NCBI GenBank assembly: GCA_016584305.1
Contig: JACEEZ010015176.1
Coordinates: 62,001 to 126,000, forward strand
DNA: 64,000 nt
Source: Chionoecetes opilio
Taxonomy: Eukaryota > Arthropoda > Malacostraca > Decapoda > Majidae
Direction: 5' to 3'
Shown: piece by piece, positions 44,619 to 56,115 of the stretch
Numbering within the stretch: position 1 is the first letter of the stretch
How the letters are laid out: each line of letters opens with the position of its first letter
Notes under the pieces: generated by a model
What the model was told of the DNA's origin: nothing
Seen by the model: only the letters and a program-made list of their open reading frames with translations
Database searches by the model: none
Translations under genes and position numbers: made by a program

Positions 44619-45544
44619 CTGGTTGAGAAAAATATTTTGGAATGATACATATTTAATTAACACATACAAAATCATCTAAAGATACATATGCAAGAGTTAA
44701 CCTACAGTATGGTACACGGGGATACCTGAATATCACAGGGATTACACACCGAAACCCCCGCAAATACGTACTCCAAAACTGTGAATAATGCAGACTTCTC
44801 CCTCCTAAGCCCACAAACCCAAATAAAAACCCAAAACCCCCCAAATTTAAAGTTTCCCGCCTCCATGCTTATAGAGCGTGGAGGAGCGTATTCCCGCAAC
44901 ACATGTTTTTTGAACAATTCACCATAGAAAAATAGCAGAAATAAGTCTAAACTGCAGAAATAAGCCTAAACAATACCAAACCCATCTTTTAGCCTCCTAA
45001 CCGTATCACCCTAACTTAACTTAACCTAAACCAAACCCTAAATTATAGCCACCTAAATTAACTCAGCACCATGAAAGTGTTAGCGGCATATGAAAACAAA
45101 AGCAATGGAGGTCACAAGAAGAGTAAGGCTAAAGTAAAGTAAAGTAAACACGATCCTTTCACCATCCTATTAAAGATGTTTTATATCTCCTAAAGTAGTG
45201 ATTAATGACAGAAACTCAAAAGAACATCAGAGTTTCTCAAAATCCATTAAACTAAACAGAAACATTACTGTTTACACATTAACGTGTATTTGATACACAC
45301 GCATTACCTTAGTCTGTGAAAATTCATTAGTATTTTTTACAGCATATATCATATTAAATTGAGTGCTAACAGAATACAAAAAGTCGACTTGCGCCTGCAG
45401 GGCTGCAGTTGGACCACGCTGTAGTTGAAAATTTTACACTCAACCCTCTGCTATCACACATACAGCTATCGCGTTTTATGGCTATTACGCATACCTAAAT
45501 GTACCTCAACCCTCGGCTATAGCATTTCACGGCTATTACGCATA
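44619..45544. other. No gene supported
   Basis: Non-coding. Short 'ccctaacttaacttaacctaa' runs at 45008-45060; the frames at 44653-44917 show no motif. Confidence 0.4.
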
Positions 45545-46703
45545 CAGTCAAACCTTGATATAACGGACTAAAGGGGGGGATGAGTGGTCCGATAAAGCCG
45601 ATTGTCCGTTATAGCGAGGGTATTTTCCCAAGGGTGGAAAAATATATGGAAAAAAAAAGTTAAATAAATGAGAAATAATCACACAACCAGACTGTGTAGC
45701 TATGTTGGGAGGTAAACAGTGACTAGCACTACATGCTGAATTTGGTCTGCTCCTACACGTGAAATAAATTAGAAATAATCTCAAACACAACCAGACCATG
45801 TAGCTATGTTGGGAGGTAAACAGTGACTAGCGCTACATCAGGGATTTGGCACACTCGCCCACGACTGTTCGGGACTGGTATTAGGAGAGGTAGTAAGTAT
45901 CCAGGCTCGCTCATTACTGCTTGGTATGCTATGAAATTTCATTATTCTAGTTGAATGTAGACATAATCACATTTGAATTGCTATTATTCATACATGAGTA
46001 AAGATATGAAAATACTTTCAAGGCGCTCATCCACACCTGGCAGCGCGGCCGCGGCCGCGGCAGCAGCAGCAGCAGCAGCATCATGAGACATTATAATCAC
46101 CCCAAAATAGATATAAAGGAAGAAAAAGTCTCCCGTAAAGTGATGGGTTATCCCTAAAATGTTGATGCTTTCTCTCACCGTCTGGCTAGTCAAGCTCAAG
46201 CTCTAGTGAAAGGTAAACAAACTACGAGCCAGATTCAGCCGTGGCTTCCAAAGGTATTGCTTATTATCATGACTAATGCTCATTATTATATATATTATAT
46301 GGTTGTGAAGTGCAGTTCTATACACGTGTCACTATTTAGGTCAGTGTAGCACTGCGTGTCACCTTAGATAAGGGTGATTTAGGGTGTTGAGGTGACAGGG
46401 AGACGTAGCAGCGGCCACGCCATAACACTAATAGTCACTATTTTAAACAATACACACCTTCTACCACTAAATCACTAGCAACACAGGCTCCTTCCTTATA
46501 TATCTTAATATGTGATACAACAAAACTCCTTAAAACCCAAGCATTCCAAAGTAAAATGAAAAAATAATACAATTATGTTGAGTTGACAATTCGAGCGGCG
46601 ATAAGCGGTCTGATATGAAGAATAAAAAAGGAAAAAAAACAAAACAATTGTCACACAAATAGAGTTCGTTACATTCGAAGTCCGTTACATCGAGGTTTGA
46701 CTG
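45545..46703. mobile_element. Tigger/pogo-like element with TIR CAGTCAAACCTTGATATAAC
   Basis: TA|CAGTCAAACCTTGATATAAC at the left and, inverted, CAGTCAAACCTCGATGTAAC at the right, with TA on both sides. The first ~420 bp match 59086-59525. No transposase. Confidence 0.8.
45984..46091 (-). other. Short poly-alanine frame inside the Tigger-like element
   Basis: ATG at 46091 reads MSHD, about twelve Ala codons (GCT/GCG/GCC mix), then LPGVDERLESIFISLLMYE and stop. The GC-rich 'gcggccgcggccgcgg' at 46044-46059 is unusual for this AT-rich area. Probably a trinucleotide repeat, possibly the remnant of a transposase tail. No function claimed. Confidence 0.35.
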
Positions 46704-46737
46704 TACCTACATTTTTTTCCAACAAACATTTCTTGTT

Positions 46738-47076
46738 ATAGCTTCTGTAGGCAGTGACCTCCAGGGCTTGGATGGTAGGGCCTGGAAGCTCACTTGGGGG
46801 CTGTGATGGTCGGCTCTCGCCTGTGGTGGCGCAGGCAGGAATTTTATAGTGGCGCCTGTGATTACAGACTCGTGCTGCCCCCTGTGTCCTCCAATGCACT
46901 CGCCGTTGAAGGTAGAGTTAATGGGCAGCATGTGGGTATTCTTAGGCCACTCGACGATTGCCAAAATATTGTGGCACCTGGCGGGATTTGAATCCGGTAA
47001 ATGCCAGCTGCCAATGCCGGTTGAATCCAGCTTGCCATGTCCAGTCGCTAACCATTCGGGCACCGCCTCCCCTGAA
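46738..47076 (-). repeat. SINE-C, copy 3
   Basis: Same body as copies 1 and 2; the head GGAGGCGGTGCCCGAATGG and B box region (GGATTCAAATCCC) are more mutated. Confidence 0.8.
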
Positions 47077-47575
47077 CCAACGCACCAACCATGTCTATCA
47101 CACTATGGTTGCCATGGCTGCAGCCAGACTTGGCCAGACCTAGTGAGCCTAAGCAAGGGCTTGCGGATTGATTGGTTATGACGTCAGGGGCTGCATACAC
47201 AAAGTTTGTTACTGAACCTTAACAGCTGTTCAGGCCAGGAAATTCCAATTAGCTAATATTTGACCGTTAAGCACTTAAAGTGTATTCACAAAACTTGTTA
47301 GGTTTTAACAGTACTGGTAAGGCCTTAAATGTGCCATGGAGCACTATTACCTCTTCATAATCAGGTGTTGGGGCTGCTAGTCAAACATGGCGGCCCAAGG
47401 ACAACATTCTCGTCAGCTGTGCATATATAAACAAAGACAAGACATGTATACAGCTGATTATGCTTTGTTATTATGATAATGGTATTTTCAATCACTATAA
47501 CATTGAAATGGAGACTATTGCCGAAATACCCTTGTAACTATCAACATTTTGCTATATTTAGCGTTGCTGAGCGGT
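47077..47575. other. No gene seen
   Basis: Non-coding, with internal symmetry around 'ttaacagctgtt...aacagtactg', perhaps a decayed MITE. Confidence 0.35.
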
Positions 47576-47765
47576 CTTCTTCTTCTTTTTGTTTAATGTC
47601 AGATTTTTCCATAATATCTGCTGAGGTTAGACGGCCTATGATACGCTTCCAACTATCTCTGTCCATTGCGTCAACTTCTCAATGCCCAATGCTGCCAAAA
47701 CCTCTTTAACACACTGCCTCCATGTCTTCCTTGGCCTGCCCGGTGGACAGCTGTAATCCCCTCTC
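47576..47765 (-). pseudogene. LINE ORF2 C-terminal remnant
   Basis: On the minus strand, with one shift, it reads like GRPRKTWRQCVKEVL, then DAMDRDSWKRIIGRLTSADI. The pattern RPRK-W-x-x-C-V...DR-x-x-W-(R/K)-x-x-I is the usual end of many arthropod LINE reverse transcriptases. Only the 3' end remains, consistent with 5' truncation. Confidence 0.6.
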
Positions 47766-48439
47766 CTCCATAACAAACCTGGAGACCTGTCAGAAATGCT
47801 GGGTTTTGGGTGGGATCCGAAGAAAGTGGAAACGAGATTTGTGCAGGGAGTATATTATGTGGATGCCATAAAATATATCCGGTAAACTCTCTATGGGATG
47901 ACATAGGCCAAAAATACATAAAAATACAAATCCCATAAAGTCTATGGGAATTAGGTACCTTATTTCTGGAAAATTCCTAACTTAACCTAATGAGGTATTT
48001 CTGACGATGTTTAATGTGACCATCATTCCTAACACATCAAAATGCTTAAGAAAAGAGCACTTCTAACCTCCTACTCAATTGCTGGTTGAAAGTATAAAAT
48101 TAATGAAAAAAGTGGTAAAATATGTGGTCATCTTGAGGATCCTGGCACCAATTAGAATTATTAATATTACCATATTTTACGGCTTATAAGACGCTGCATC
48201 TTGGAAGACGCACCCTGATTTTGGAAGGAAATTTCTAAGAAAAAAATAAAGATTTTCTAAAGATGGGCGGTAGTAAAATCTACTGATTTTCTCGGTAGGC
48301 GGTGGTCTGAAGTGTCTTTCTGCTGCTTCTGTTCCCATGTTATTTGGCATATCATACAATTTCTAGCTTGTATGTGATAATTTCCTGGACTGAAAAGAGC
48401 TTGTAATACGTGTGACAGCCTGGTGGTAAATGATACATC

Positions 48440-48568
48440 AACACTAGCAGACGATAGTTGGCGCTGTTGGAATGGACTCGGTCGTCAGATGGTCATTGCG
48501 GAGTCGATAGGAATCTTTAAAAGGAGTCTGGATAAATTAATGGATGGGGAAGAGAGGTGGATGTAGGT
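48440..48568 (+). pseudogene. LINE C-terminal remnant
   Basis: Encodes ESIGIFKRSLDKLMDGEERWM and stop, preceded by 'RWNGLGRQ'-like residues. W-N-x-L...S(I/V)x-x-FKR-x-LDK is the standard LINE RT tail pattern. Confidence 0.5.
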
Positions 48569-48805
48569 GGTGTTAAGTAACAGGAACTACCACGTGTAGG
48601 TCTCACAGCCTCTTGTAGCTTCCTTATTTTCTTATGTTGGCGCCAATCTGCCGAGGCGGAAAGTCTCCTGCCAGTACCATAGTAAACATCACAGTGAGGA
48701 CAGATCAGTTGATTTGAATGTCTTATGGTATTCGAAATACTCTTAACAAGTAAGTACAGTACTGAGGTTACATCATATAAGAGGCTGAATTGAATAGCTA
48801 CTTAA

Positions 48806-49083
48806 GGGGAGAGTCCGCCGTGAATTTTAAATTGCATCTACGGTCATGAATAATTTATCAGTTGTGTATATTAGTACCCTTGTTATCACATGAAAATTTC
48901 AAGCTGAACAGATGAAAGGAAAAATTTGAAAAAATTAAAGAACCTATTTTTGTCAGTTTTTGATGAAATTTTGAATTGCATCTCCTCAGCCATTTTTTGA
49001 CCAATTTCATTGTGACATGAGCATATGATAATTCATTGTTATTCTAACAATTTGTTCTGAGAATATTTTGAAAATTGTTTTCG

Positions 49084-49120
<37 letters not shown>

Positions 49121-50469
49121 ATATTTTTTAAGGACAATTTTCCAATACAGGGAGGTCCCGTTATACGAGCATTCGGTATACGAGAATCCGATGATACGAG
49201 ATGTGTAAATTAGGGTCTATTTTCAATATACGAGATCAAAAATCCAATGATACGACATTCAAACTGGGGTGAGTAAAATTATCAAGTTCAAAATGTGCGC
49301 CCTACCACTCCCGGGCTGGACAAAGGGGGATTTGGTTGACCCCAGTGAGGTCACCCCTAGCAAGCCGTGACTTGAAGGGTAATTAAGCATATGGCGCTGC
49401 CTAACATTTAGGGGTAATTAGCAGGTATGCGGCCCCAACCTTGGGACCGCAGTCAGGTCACCCCTAGCAAGGCGTGACCTGAAGGGTAATTAAGCATATG
49501 GCGCGGCCTGACCTTTAGGGGAAATTAGCAGGTGTGCAGCCCCAACCTTGGGACCGCTACACTACCTTCTCTTGTATCACGCGGCGTCCCCTACATTACA
49601 ACGTCTTTTTTGCTTGTTATGCATGTTTTATGTTTAATTAATGTGCAGTTATGTTATTTTGTGTGCTATTTTTTCTTTCAGAATGCTTTTTCTACAGAAT
49701 AGGTAGTACAGTGTGGGTAATATAGACGCTGTGTTTTTTTTGTGTTTGCTATAGTTTATTTTAGCTTGAAAAACATGTCTATTTTTTTCTTTTTTTTAAA
49801 TTGATGGGGTCCTGGAACCAAACCTATATTTTACCATTAGTTATGTGTTTCGTTATACGAGATTTCGCTTTACGAGTATGCCAGGTGGAACCTAACTGCT
49901 CATATCTTCGGGACCTCCCTGTATTAATTAATCGCTCAAAGGCGAGGGTGTCAGGGTGCGCCACGCCCCTCATTGTTGCAAGGTTCGATAAAAATTCACC
50001 AGGTGCATAGCTTTCGGTTGGAATTCCTTTGTCTGTCTTCCTCTTCTTGTTTATTGTCTTCTTCGGTGTAATTCTTCTCTTTTCTTTCTTTTCTAGTCCT
50101 TTTTGGATGTATACATTTGTTCCAAACATTTTTGTGAACAGGTTGCACTTTTCATATCCAAAATTGTTCCAGAATTGCAGAATTGAAAACCTGGGTAACA
50201 AACTTCACCCTGAAGATTGCTGTTTTTTTTTTTTATATAGGCTTGGTTTTGATATATGGGAAAATTATCCCAAATTTTTTTTTTTTTTTTTTTTTTTTAC
50301 AAGTTTTGAAAGTTTAAATGCCCCTCGCTATGGGCATTTAAAAAAATGTCAAGACTGAAAAAAATTCCACCAATCGAAAGCTAAGGGATAGGGTGTTGCC
50401 ATAGACCATATAACTCAAATTCGCATATTAAATTTTTTTCTTTTCATATTGTCACGGCGGACTCTCCCC
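48806..50469. mobile_element. TTAA-flanked element 1 (TIR GGGGAGAGTCCGCCGTGA)
   Basis: Perfect 18-bp inverted ends, GGGGAGAGTCCGCCGTGA and TCACGGCGGACTCTCCCC, with TTAA at 48802-48805 and 50470-50473. TTAA targets mark piggyBac and Kolobok groups; the G-rich start leans to Kolobok (inference). Contains poly-A at 49089-49118 and pogo copy P2. Without P2 it is about 0.9 kb and non-coding. Confidence 0.82.
49148..49921 (+). mobile_element. pogo-type element P2
   Basis: TA|CAGGGAGGTCCCGTTATACG ... ACCTCCCTG|TA. Two ~106-bp tandem units with 'ttaattacccttcaggtcac' (inverted) lie in its left half. Non-autonomous, well preserved. Confidence 0.9.
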
Positions 50470-50480
50470 TTAACCCGTCG

Positions 50481-50694
50481 AGTGCCAGCGACGTAGATCT
50501 ACGTCGGCAGGGCGTGTCATCCCCAGTGCCAGCGACGTAGATCTACGTCGGCAGGGCGTGTCACCCCCAGTGCCAGCGACGTAGATCTACGTCGGCAGGG
50601 CTTGTCACCCCCAGTGCCAGCGACGTAGATCTACGTCGGCAGGGCATGTCACCCCCAGTGCCAGCGACGTAGATTTACGTCGGTATAATTAAAA
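50481..50694. repeat. 44-bp palindromic minisatellite, five copies
   Basis: Units start at 50481, 50525, 50569, 50613 and 50657, exactly 44 bp apart. Each contains the perfect palindrome CGACGTAGATCTACGTCG; the last has one change (gatttacg). The flanks of each unit (cagtgccag, cagggcgtgtcacccc) are also conserved, so there are no variable spacers. Confidence 0.92.
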
Positions 50695-50716
50695 ATTTAT
50701 TTTAGCAAAACTATTC

Positions 50717-51012
50717 ACTTATTATTTTCCATTTCCACATAGGGTGACACATGCACCCTTTGAGCGATGTGGCAACAGTATAGCATGTGGATAAGGCTGC
50801 ACTCACACCAAGCGAGTCGAGTTGAGTCGAGTCAAGGAGAGCAATTGTCATAACGAGTGATCGAAGACTCGTTGTGATTCGAATTGACTCGACTGAACTC
50901 GAATTGTTTGGTGTAAAACGAATCGCTTATTATTTTCCATTTCCACATAGGGTTACACATGCACCCTTTGAGTGATGTGGCAACATTATAGCATGTGGAT
51001 AAGGCTGCACTT
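50717..51012. repeat. Direct repeat, two ~85-bp copies
   Basis: 'cttattattttccatttccacataggg' to 'tatagcatgtggataaggctgcact' occurs at about 50717-50800 and 50926-51011 with few changes. Between them lie several 'gagtcgagt' motifs. Confidence 0.85.
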
Positions 51013-51700
51013 AGGCCCGGTTCACACTTCACATATTTGCTACATGCGTCTTGTTATCGTGACGTCATCGTGACGTCACGATGACGTTACCTCGTCACTG
51101 GTCACTCCCGCCCGCTCGCAGTATAAAAATTGCAGTATAAAACCACCTTGCTTTCCTTACTTCCTCCCTTTTGTACCCCATGACACACCTATTACTCCCT
51201 TCACTATATCCCTCTCCAGTCCCTGCTCTACCTATATAGCGCTACAATCCCCTGACAACAGGCTATTGCAAAGGTTACAAGTGAATTCTGTATAGCGGGG
51301 TCCACAGGTGTTGCCACATATCGCAGTCATGGCGTTATTTTTCAAGTCACTAATAATTACTACCTATTACACGGCCTGTAGAGGGTGTTGGTGGCGTTGG
51401 TTGGTTGGTGGTTGAAAATGATTATTAGATTATGAAAATGTATTTGCAGTCTGTATACTTCAAGGGTTGAAATGTAGTCATGCATCACACGCAAACAATA
51501 AACTCTAGGGATAAAAAACCCGAAATGTAGCAAAAATGTTCATAGCTAATTTTGACATGAAAAATACATTTGTTAAGGGTTTGTTTGTCATTATATTGTT
51601 TAATTTAACCAATAGACCACAAATAAAAAATAAAAAAAAATTGAAAATCGGCCAGCACTGGCGTAGGTCAAAGGTAAAAAAATTGGGCAGCACCCGACGG
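51013..51700. other. No gene seen in TTAA element 2
   Basis: Contains the symmetric 'cgtgacgtcatcgtgacgtcacgatgacg' near 51059-51085. No conserved frame. Confidence 0.4.
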
Positions 51701-51899
51701 GTTAAGCTAACATCCTACAACATTCGTCTTGGAAGACGCATGAGTATTTTTCAGGTTTTTTTAAAGTGGAAAAAGTGCGTCTCATAAGCCGTAAAATACG
51801 GTAGTTACTATTAGTTCTATTGTTCGGCTATAGCGCCGCTTATAGTGGCACCAATAAGGTGGGATAGCCGAGGGTTGAGTGTGCGTGTGTATATATATA

Positions 51900-52724
51900 C
51901 AGGGAGGTCCCGTTATACGAGCATTCGGTATACGAGAATCCGATGATATGAGATGTGTAAATTAGGGTCTATTTTCAATATAAGAGATCGAAAATCCAAT
52001 GCTACGACATTCAAACTGGGGTGAGTAAAATTATCAAGTTCAAAATGTGCGCCCTACCACTCCCGGGCTGGACAAAGGGGGATTTGGTTGACCCCAGTGA
52101 GGTCAGCCCTAGGAAGCCGTGACCTGAAGGGTAATTAAGCACATGGCGCGGCCTGACATTTAGGGATAATTAGCAGGTGTGTGGCCCCAACCTTGGGACC
52201 GCAATCAGGTCATCCCTAGCAAGGCTATAGGCACAAATGTTATATATATATATAAAAAAAAAAAAAAAAAAAAGGCGTGACCTGAAGGGTAATTAAGCAT
52301 ATGGCGCGGCCTGACCTTTAGGGGTAATTAGCAGGTGTGCGGCCCCAATATTGGGACCGCTACACTACCTTCTCTTGTATCACGCGGCGTCCCCTACAGC
52401 ACAACGTCTTTTTTGCTTGTTATGCATGTTTTATGTTTAATTAATGTGCAGATATGTTATTTTGTGTGCTATTTTCTCTTTCAGAATGCTTTTTCTACAG
52501 AATAGGTAGTACAGTGTGGGTAATATAGACGCTGTGTGTTTGTTGTGTTTACTATAGTTTATTTTAGCTTGAAAAACATGTCTTTTATTTTTATTTTTTT
52601 TAATTGATGGGGTCCTGGAACCAAACCTATATTTTACCATTAGTTATGTGTTTCGTTATACGAGATTTCGCTTTACGAGTATGCCAGGTGGAACCTAACT
52701 GCTCGTATCTTCGGGACCTCCCTG
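51900..52724 (+). mobile_element. pogo-type element P3
   Basis: Same ends and TA duplication as P2. A 50-bp insertion (52226-52273: 'tataggcacaaatg', TA run, A-run) interrupts it, flanked by AGGC on both sides; it looks like a short polyadenylated insertion. Confidence 0.88.
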
Positions 52725-52778
52725 TATATATATAAAATATATATATATATATATATTTTATATATATAATATATATAA

Positions 52779-52813
<35 letters not shown>

Positions 52814-53247
52814 CCGTATTTGCCGGCGCATAAGACGCACCTCCGCATAAGACGCACCCCTATTTTACAAGAGGTTTTGTGAAGAAAAAAATGTACAATG
52901 ACGCGTTGCCTTACTGAACGCAGCCTTTGCCTGAAGACGCTATTAGTGACTCATGACTGCTCAGTGTACAGAAGTACTGCATTTCAGGACTTCAGTATTA
53001 GCCATGTTTTGGTGAGTACAAGTAATACAATCTGTGCTGTTTGGGCATGTTTGAGTGAATTCTTATTGTGTGTGTGGGGGGGGGGGGGGGGGGGGGGTAG
53101 AGGTAACCATCAGATAATCCGGACTTTCGGCAAATTCGATCCAGGCCTCCCCCCAATTAGATCGAATTATAGAGGGTTTACTGTACGCGAAATTTACTTT
53201 ACGCAGTTTGTGTCCAGGGATACAACCCTTGAGTAAATAGAGGGTAC

Positions 53248-53293
<46 letters not shown>

Positions 53294-53333
53294 TATATAT
53301 ATAATATATATATATATATATAATTAGGGGAGT
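52725..53333. repeat. TA microsatellites and element ends
   Basis: (TA)n at 52725-52813; a left end TACCGTATTTGCCGGCGCATAAG at 52812 related to the 48170 element; a G-run at 53076-53097; right ends 'gagggtttactgta' (53187) and 'gagggtacctgta' (53252) of two other TA-type elements; (TA)n to 53325. All are truncated pieces. Confidence 0.65.
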
Positions 53334-56026
53334 CCCAAAATGCAAAAGTTTTGAAATGTTGCACGCTCGTGTGTTATTCCGGTTCTCTCATAGTAAAACA
53401 GTATTGCGTTGAAATTTTGGGCAAATTGAGTAATATTTAGGGGTCCCGACAAAGTGAACATTTAGGTGACGTGACTCGAATTTCAGGATTTTTCTAAATT
53501 TCCACTTTTTTTCTCCCTCAGGTTATCAACATGGCAACAAGAGCCGCTAGTAATCTTTGGCTGATCGACAAGGCTCCAATCGATGAAATCACCGGAGCCC
53601 GGCTACCATCGAAGGAGCAGGTCCTCCTCCGCTACTACCACCACCACCGGGAGATGGGGAAGACGGCGAGCGGGAGCAGGAAGGCGGTGGTGGAGGAGGT
53701 TCTCCCCTTCTGGTCGCGCGCCGGGATTCCGACAACTACAGTAATACACGCCAGCACGAAGCTGTCAAAGCTGGTAAAGGCGTACAATGACCTCAAGAAG
53801 AACAAGAACAAAGACATGCCGAAACATCGTATGGATGAGGAGATTTTCAAAGGAGACCTCCAAGAAATCTTCGACCTCGCACACTCCTCCTCTCTCCAAC
53901 GGGCAGACGTGAAGGACGAGGACAAGGAGTTCCTACGGAGTCAGAGAGAAGACAAGAGGGGAATCATCCATGGCTGGAATTGACCTCGTGACAGCGAAGA
54001 AGGTGGAGAAGCAGGTCGAACGCGGAACTCGACTCAAGCAGCTCCGGGAACGTGAAGACAGCGACATTGCCAGGCTGACTGAAAGGGCGGAAATCCCAAG
54101 CCAAAGCAGTAGCAGCAGCAGCAGTCCTGTGTCGACGACGTCATCACCGACTCGTAGATCCCGAAGCCAGAGGAAAAAACTCAAACAGTCGCCATCGATC
54201 TCCGTGAAGGATCTTAACCTCATTTCAACTTGGGATCGAGAGAAGTTGTCGGTGCGGCAAGCAACGTCAACGTTCCCAGCTACCGCTCAAGTTCTTGGAA
54301 TGGACATTGGGAGTATGGCGGTCTCGAAGAGCACGGTCCATCGAGCACGAATTGCGGGGAGAGAGCAAGCCGCCGAGAAGATCATGGAACTGCGGAACCG
54401 GGAAAGATCCCTGAGAGGTTGGTCCTGCATTGGGACGAAAAAACTCCTCCCGTCCCTCTCTGGCGATACGGGGGGACCGCATCGCCGTCCTCCTCACAGG
54501 GGAAGATGACGCCGAGTTCCTTCTTGGGGTCCCGGCAAGCTCGGATTCGACGGCAGAAACGTTGGCTGCAGTGGTCTTGAAGGAGGTGGACGAAGCGGGC
54601 GTCAGGGACAAGATCATCGCCTTCTGTTTCGACACCACGGCTTCGAACACTAGCATGGTGCAAGGTGCTTGCATTTGGATTGAGCAAGACCTCGGACGAA
54701 GCTTGCTTTGGTTGGCCTGCCGCCATCATGTCCACGAGTGACCTCAAGGATGTCTTCGAAGCCACCCTCGGCTCTTCCTCTGGTCCTGACATTGGAATCT
54801 TCAAACGACTCCGTGATCGATGGTCCTTCGTGGATTCCTCGCAGAGAGAGACGGTGGGAAAACATCGGAGGACCTCGTAGAGTTCTTCGCACCAATGACT
54901 GCCAGCAAGCTGAAGGACGACACATTGGCCTTCCTGAAGGAGGCTCTGATGTCGAAGAACCATCCCAGGGAGGACTATGAAGAACTCTCCCATCTCTCCT
55001 ACCTGTTCCTCGGTGGTTCCACAGGTGGTTAAGCCAAACCATTCCGCCGTCCTGGAGCTCTCCATCAAGCCCGGTGGATGGCCAAGGCCATCTACTGCCT
55101 CAAGCTTCAGATGCTGAAATCCCAGCTGTCGCTGACTGGTCGAGAGAAGGCCGGAGTGGAACGAGTGGCCCTCTTCGTTGCTCTGGTGTACTGCAAGCAA
55201 TGGCATGAGGCACCGATCTCTTGTGAAAGCTCCGTTGAACGACATGCTCTTCCTCGAGATCCTCAAGACATACCCCGACCAAACCGTTGCCAAGGCAGCA
55301 AACAAGCCCTGCGACGCCACCTGTGGTACGTTTCCCAGGAAAACGCGGGACTGGCCTTCTTCGACCTCAAGGATTGATGTGGAGGAGAAGAAGCAGATGG
55401 TCAGGCATTTGGGCAAGCCGCCTCGAAGAAGGAACTCAAGCGATTGGAGGGAAAAAAGATGACGATGTCTTCCTCCCTCTTGTCCTTCGTCACTTCGAAG
55501 ACACGGTCCTTCTTTCAGAAACTCGACGCGGACGAGGGCTTCCTGGCAAAGGACCCGGCATTGTGGGAGGACGACCGATTCAAGGACGCTCGGAAACGGG
55601 CACTTGGCCTCCGAGGGGTCAACGATGCCGCGGAGCGGGGGATCGCCCTAGTCCAGCGCTACCTGGGGTCCACGAAGTCGGCCGCACAGAAGAAGTATCT
55701 CCTCCAGTTAGTCCACCACCATCGGAAACTTGTGGGGCGGGAAAAGAAGGAGGACCTTCAAAAGAAGGCTTTCTGAATGGAAACAATGAAAACTGTCTGT
55801 TTTGGTTTCCTTATAAGTTTCTTTCTAAAAATGTGGGATGTTTTGAGTTTTTTCTTTGTTTTTTAAGGTTATTAGAAAATTGTTCAGTTTGTCGCGACCC
55901 CTAAATATTCTCCGAATTTCATCTAATTTCACAGGAACTCTTCTTATGCATGTGTGAACAGAAGTAAAACACGAGCAATTGAAAAAAAAAAAAAGTTTTA
56001 TTTTTTCCCTCTATGATCTTGGGACC

Positions 56027-56031
<5 letters not shown>
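53334..56031 (+). mobile_element. DNA element carrying transposase-like copy B
   Basis: Left TTAGGGGAGTCCCAA and, inverted, right TTAGGGTCCCAAG, both set in (TA)n. The coding block occupies 53531-55776. Ends resemble those of the decayed copy at 16014-18660. TA duplication is likely but cannot be counted within TA repeats. Confidence 0.6.
53531..55776 (+). pseudogene. Transposase-like protein, copy B (unassigned DDE-type family)
   Basis: ATG at 53531 opens 150 codons (LPSKEQVLLRYYHHHREMGK, VEEVLPFWSRAGIPTTTVIH). The product continues in other frames as MAGIDLVTAKKVEKQVERG, a Ser-rich linker, VLHWDEK, KIIAFCFDTTASNTSMVQGA, LLWLACRHHVHE, HQARWMAKAIYCLKLQM, and a tail DAAERGIALVQRYLGSTK. At least seven frameshifts break it. 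WD-x-K and FDTTASN are candidate catalytic aspartates. I recognise the block pattern from many unnamed cnidarian and arthropod repeat proteins, but no formal family name. GC-rich compared with its flanks. Confidence 0.6.

Positions 56032-56115
<84 letters not shown>

Larger units (their letters stand above)
50474..51701. mobile_element. TTAA-flanked element 2 (TIR CCCGTCG)
   Basis: Ends CCCGTCGAGTGCCAGC and, inverted, CCCGTCGGGTGCTGCCC; TTAA at 50470-50473 and 51702-51705. The left TTAA is shared with element 1, so the two are back to back. CCC...TTAA ends suggest piggyBac (inference). It carries the 44-bp array, a duplicated 85-bp block and 'gacgtcatcgtgacgtcacgatgacgt'. No transposase. Confidence 0.75.
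48170..51801. mobile_element. TA-flanked element, TIR CCGTATTTTACGGCTTATGA, containing nested TTAA elements
   Basis: Left CCATATTTTACGGCTTATAAG and right, inverted, CCGTATTTTACGGCTTATGAG; TA at 48168-48169 and 51802-51803. 'aagacgc' repeats follow each end. Its own sequence is about 0.7 kb; the rest is two TTAA-flanked insertions with a pogo copy inside. A relative begins at 52814. Confidence 0.75.

Noticed and set aside
49801..50010. Small proteins repeated at 49801, 52627, 56936 and 58078
   Set aside because: They are translations of the shared end of the pogo-type family and occur wherever it does.
50481..50694. CRISPR-like array
   Set aside because: Repeats are regularly spaced but the intervening DNA is itself conserved; it is a 44-bp minisatellite in a eukaryotic transposon.
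54267..55416. Long minus-strand frames over the transposase-like gene
   Set aside because: Antisense shadows; the plus strand carries the conserved blocks.
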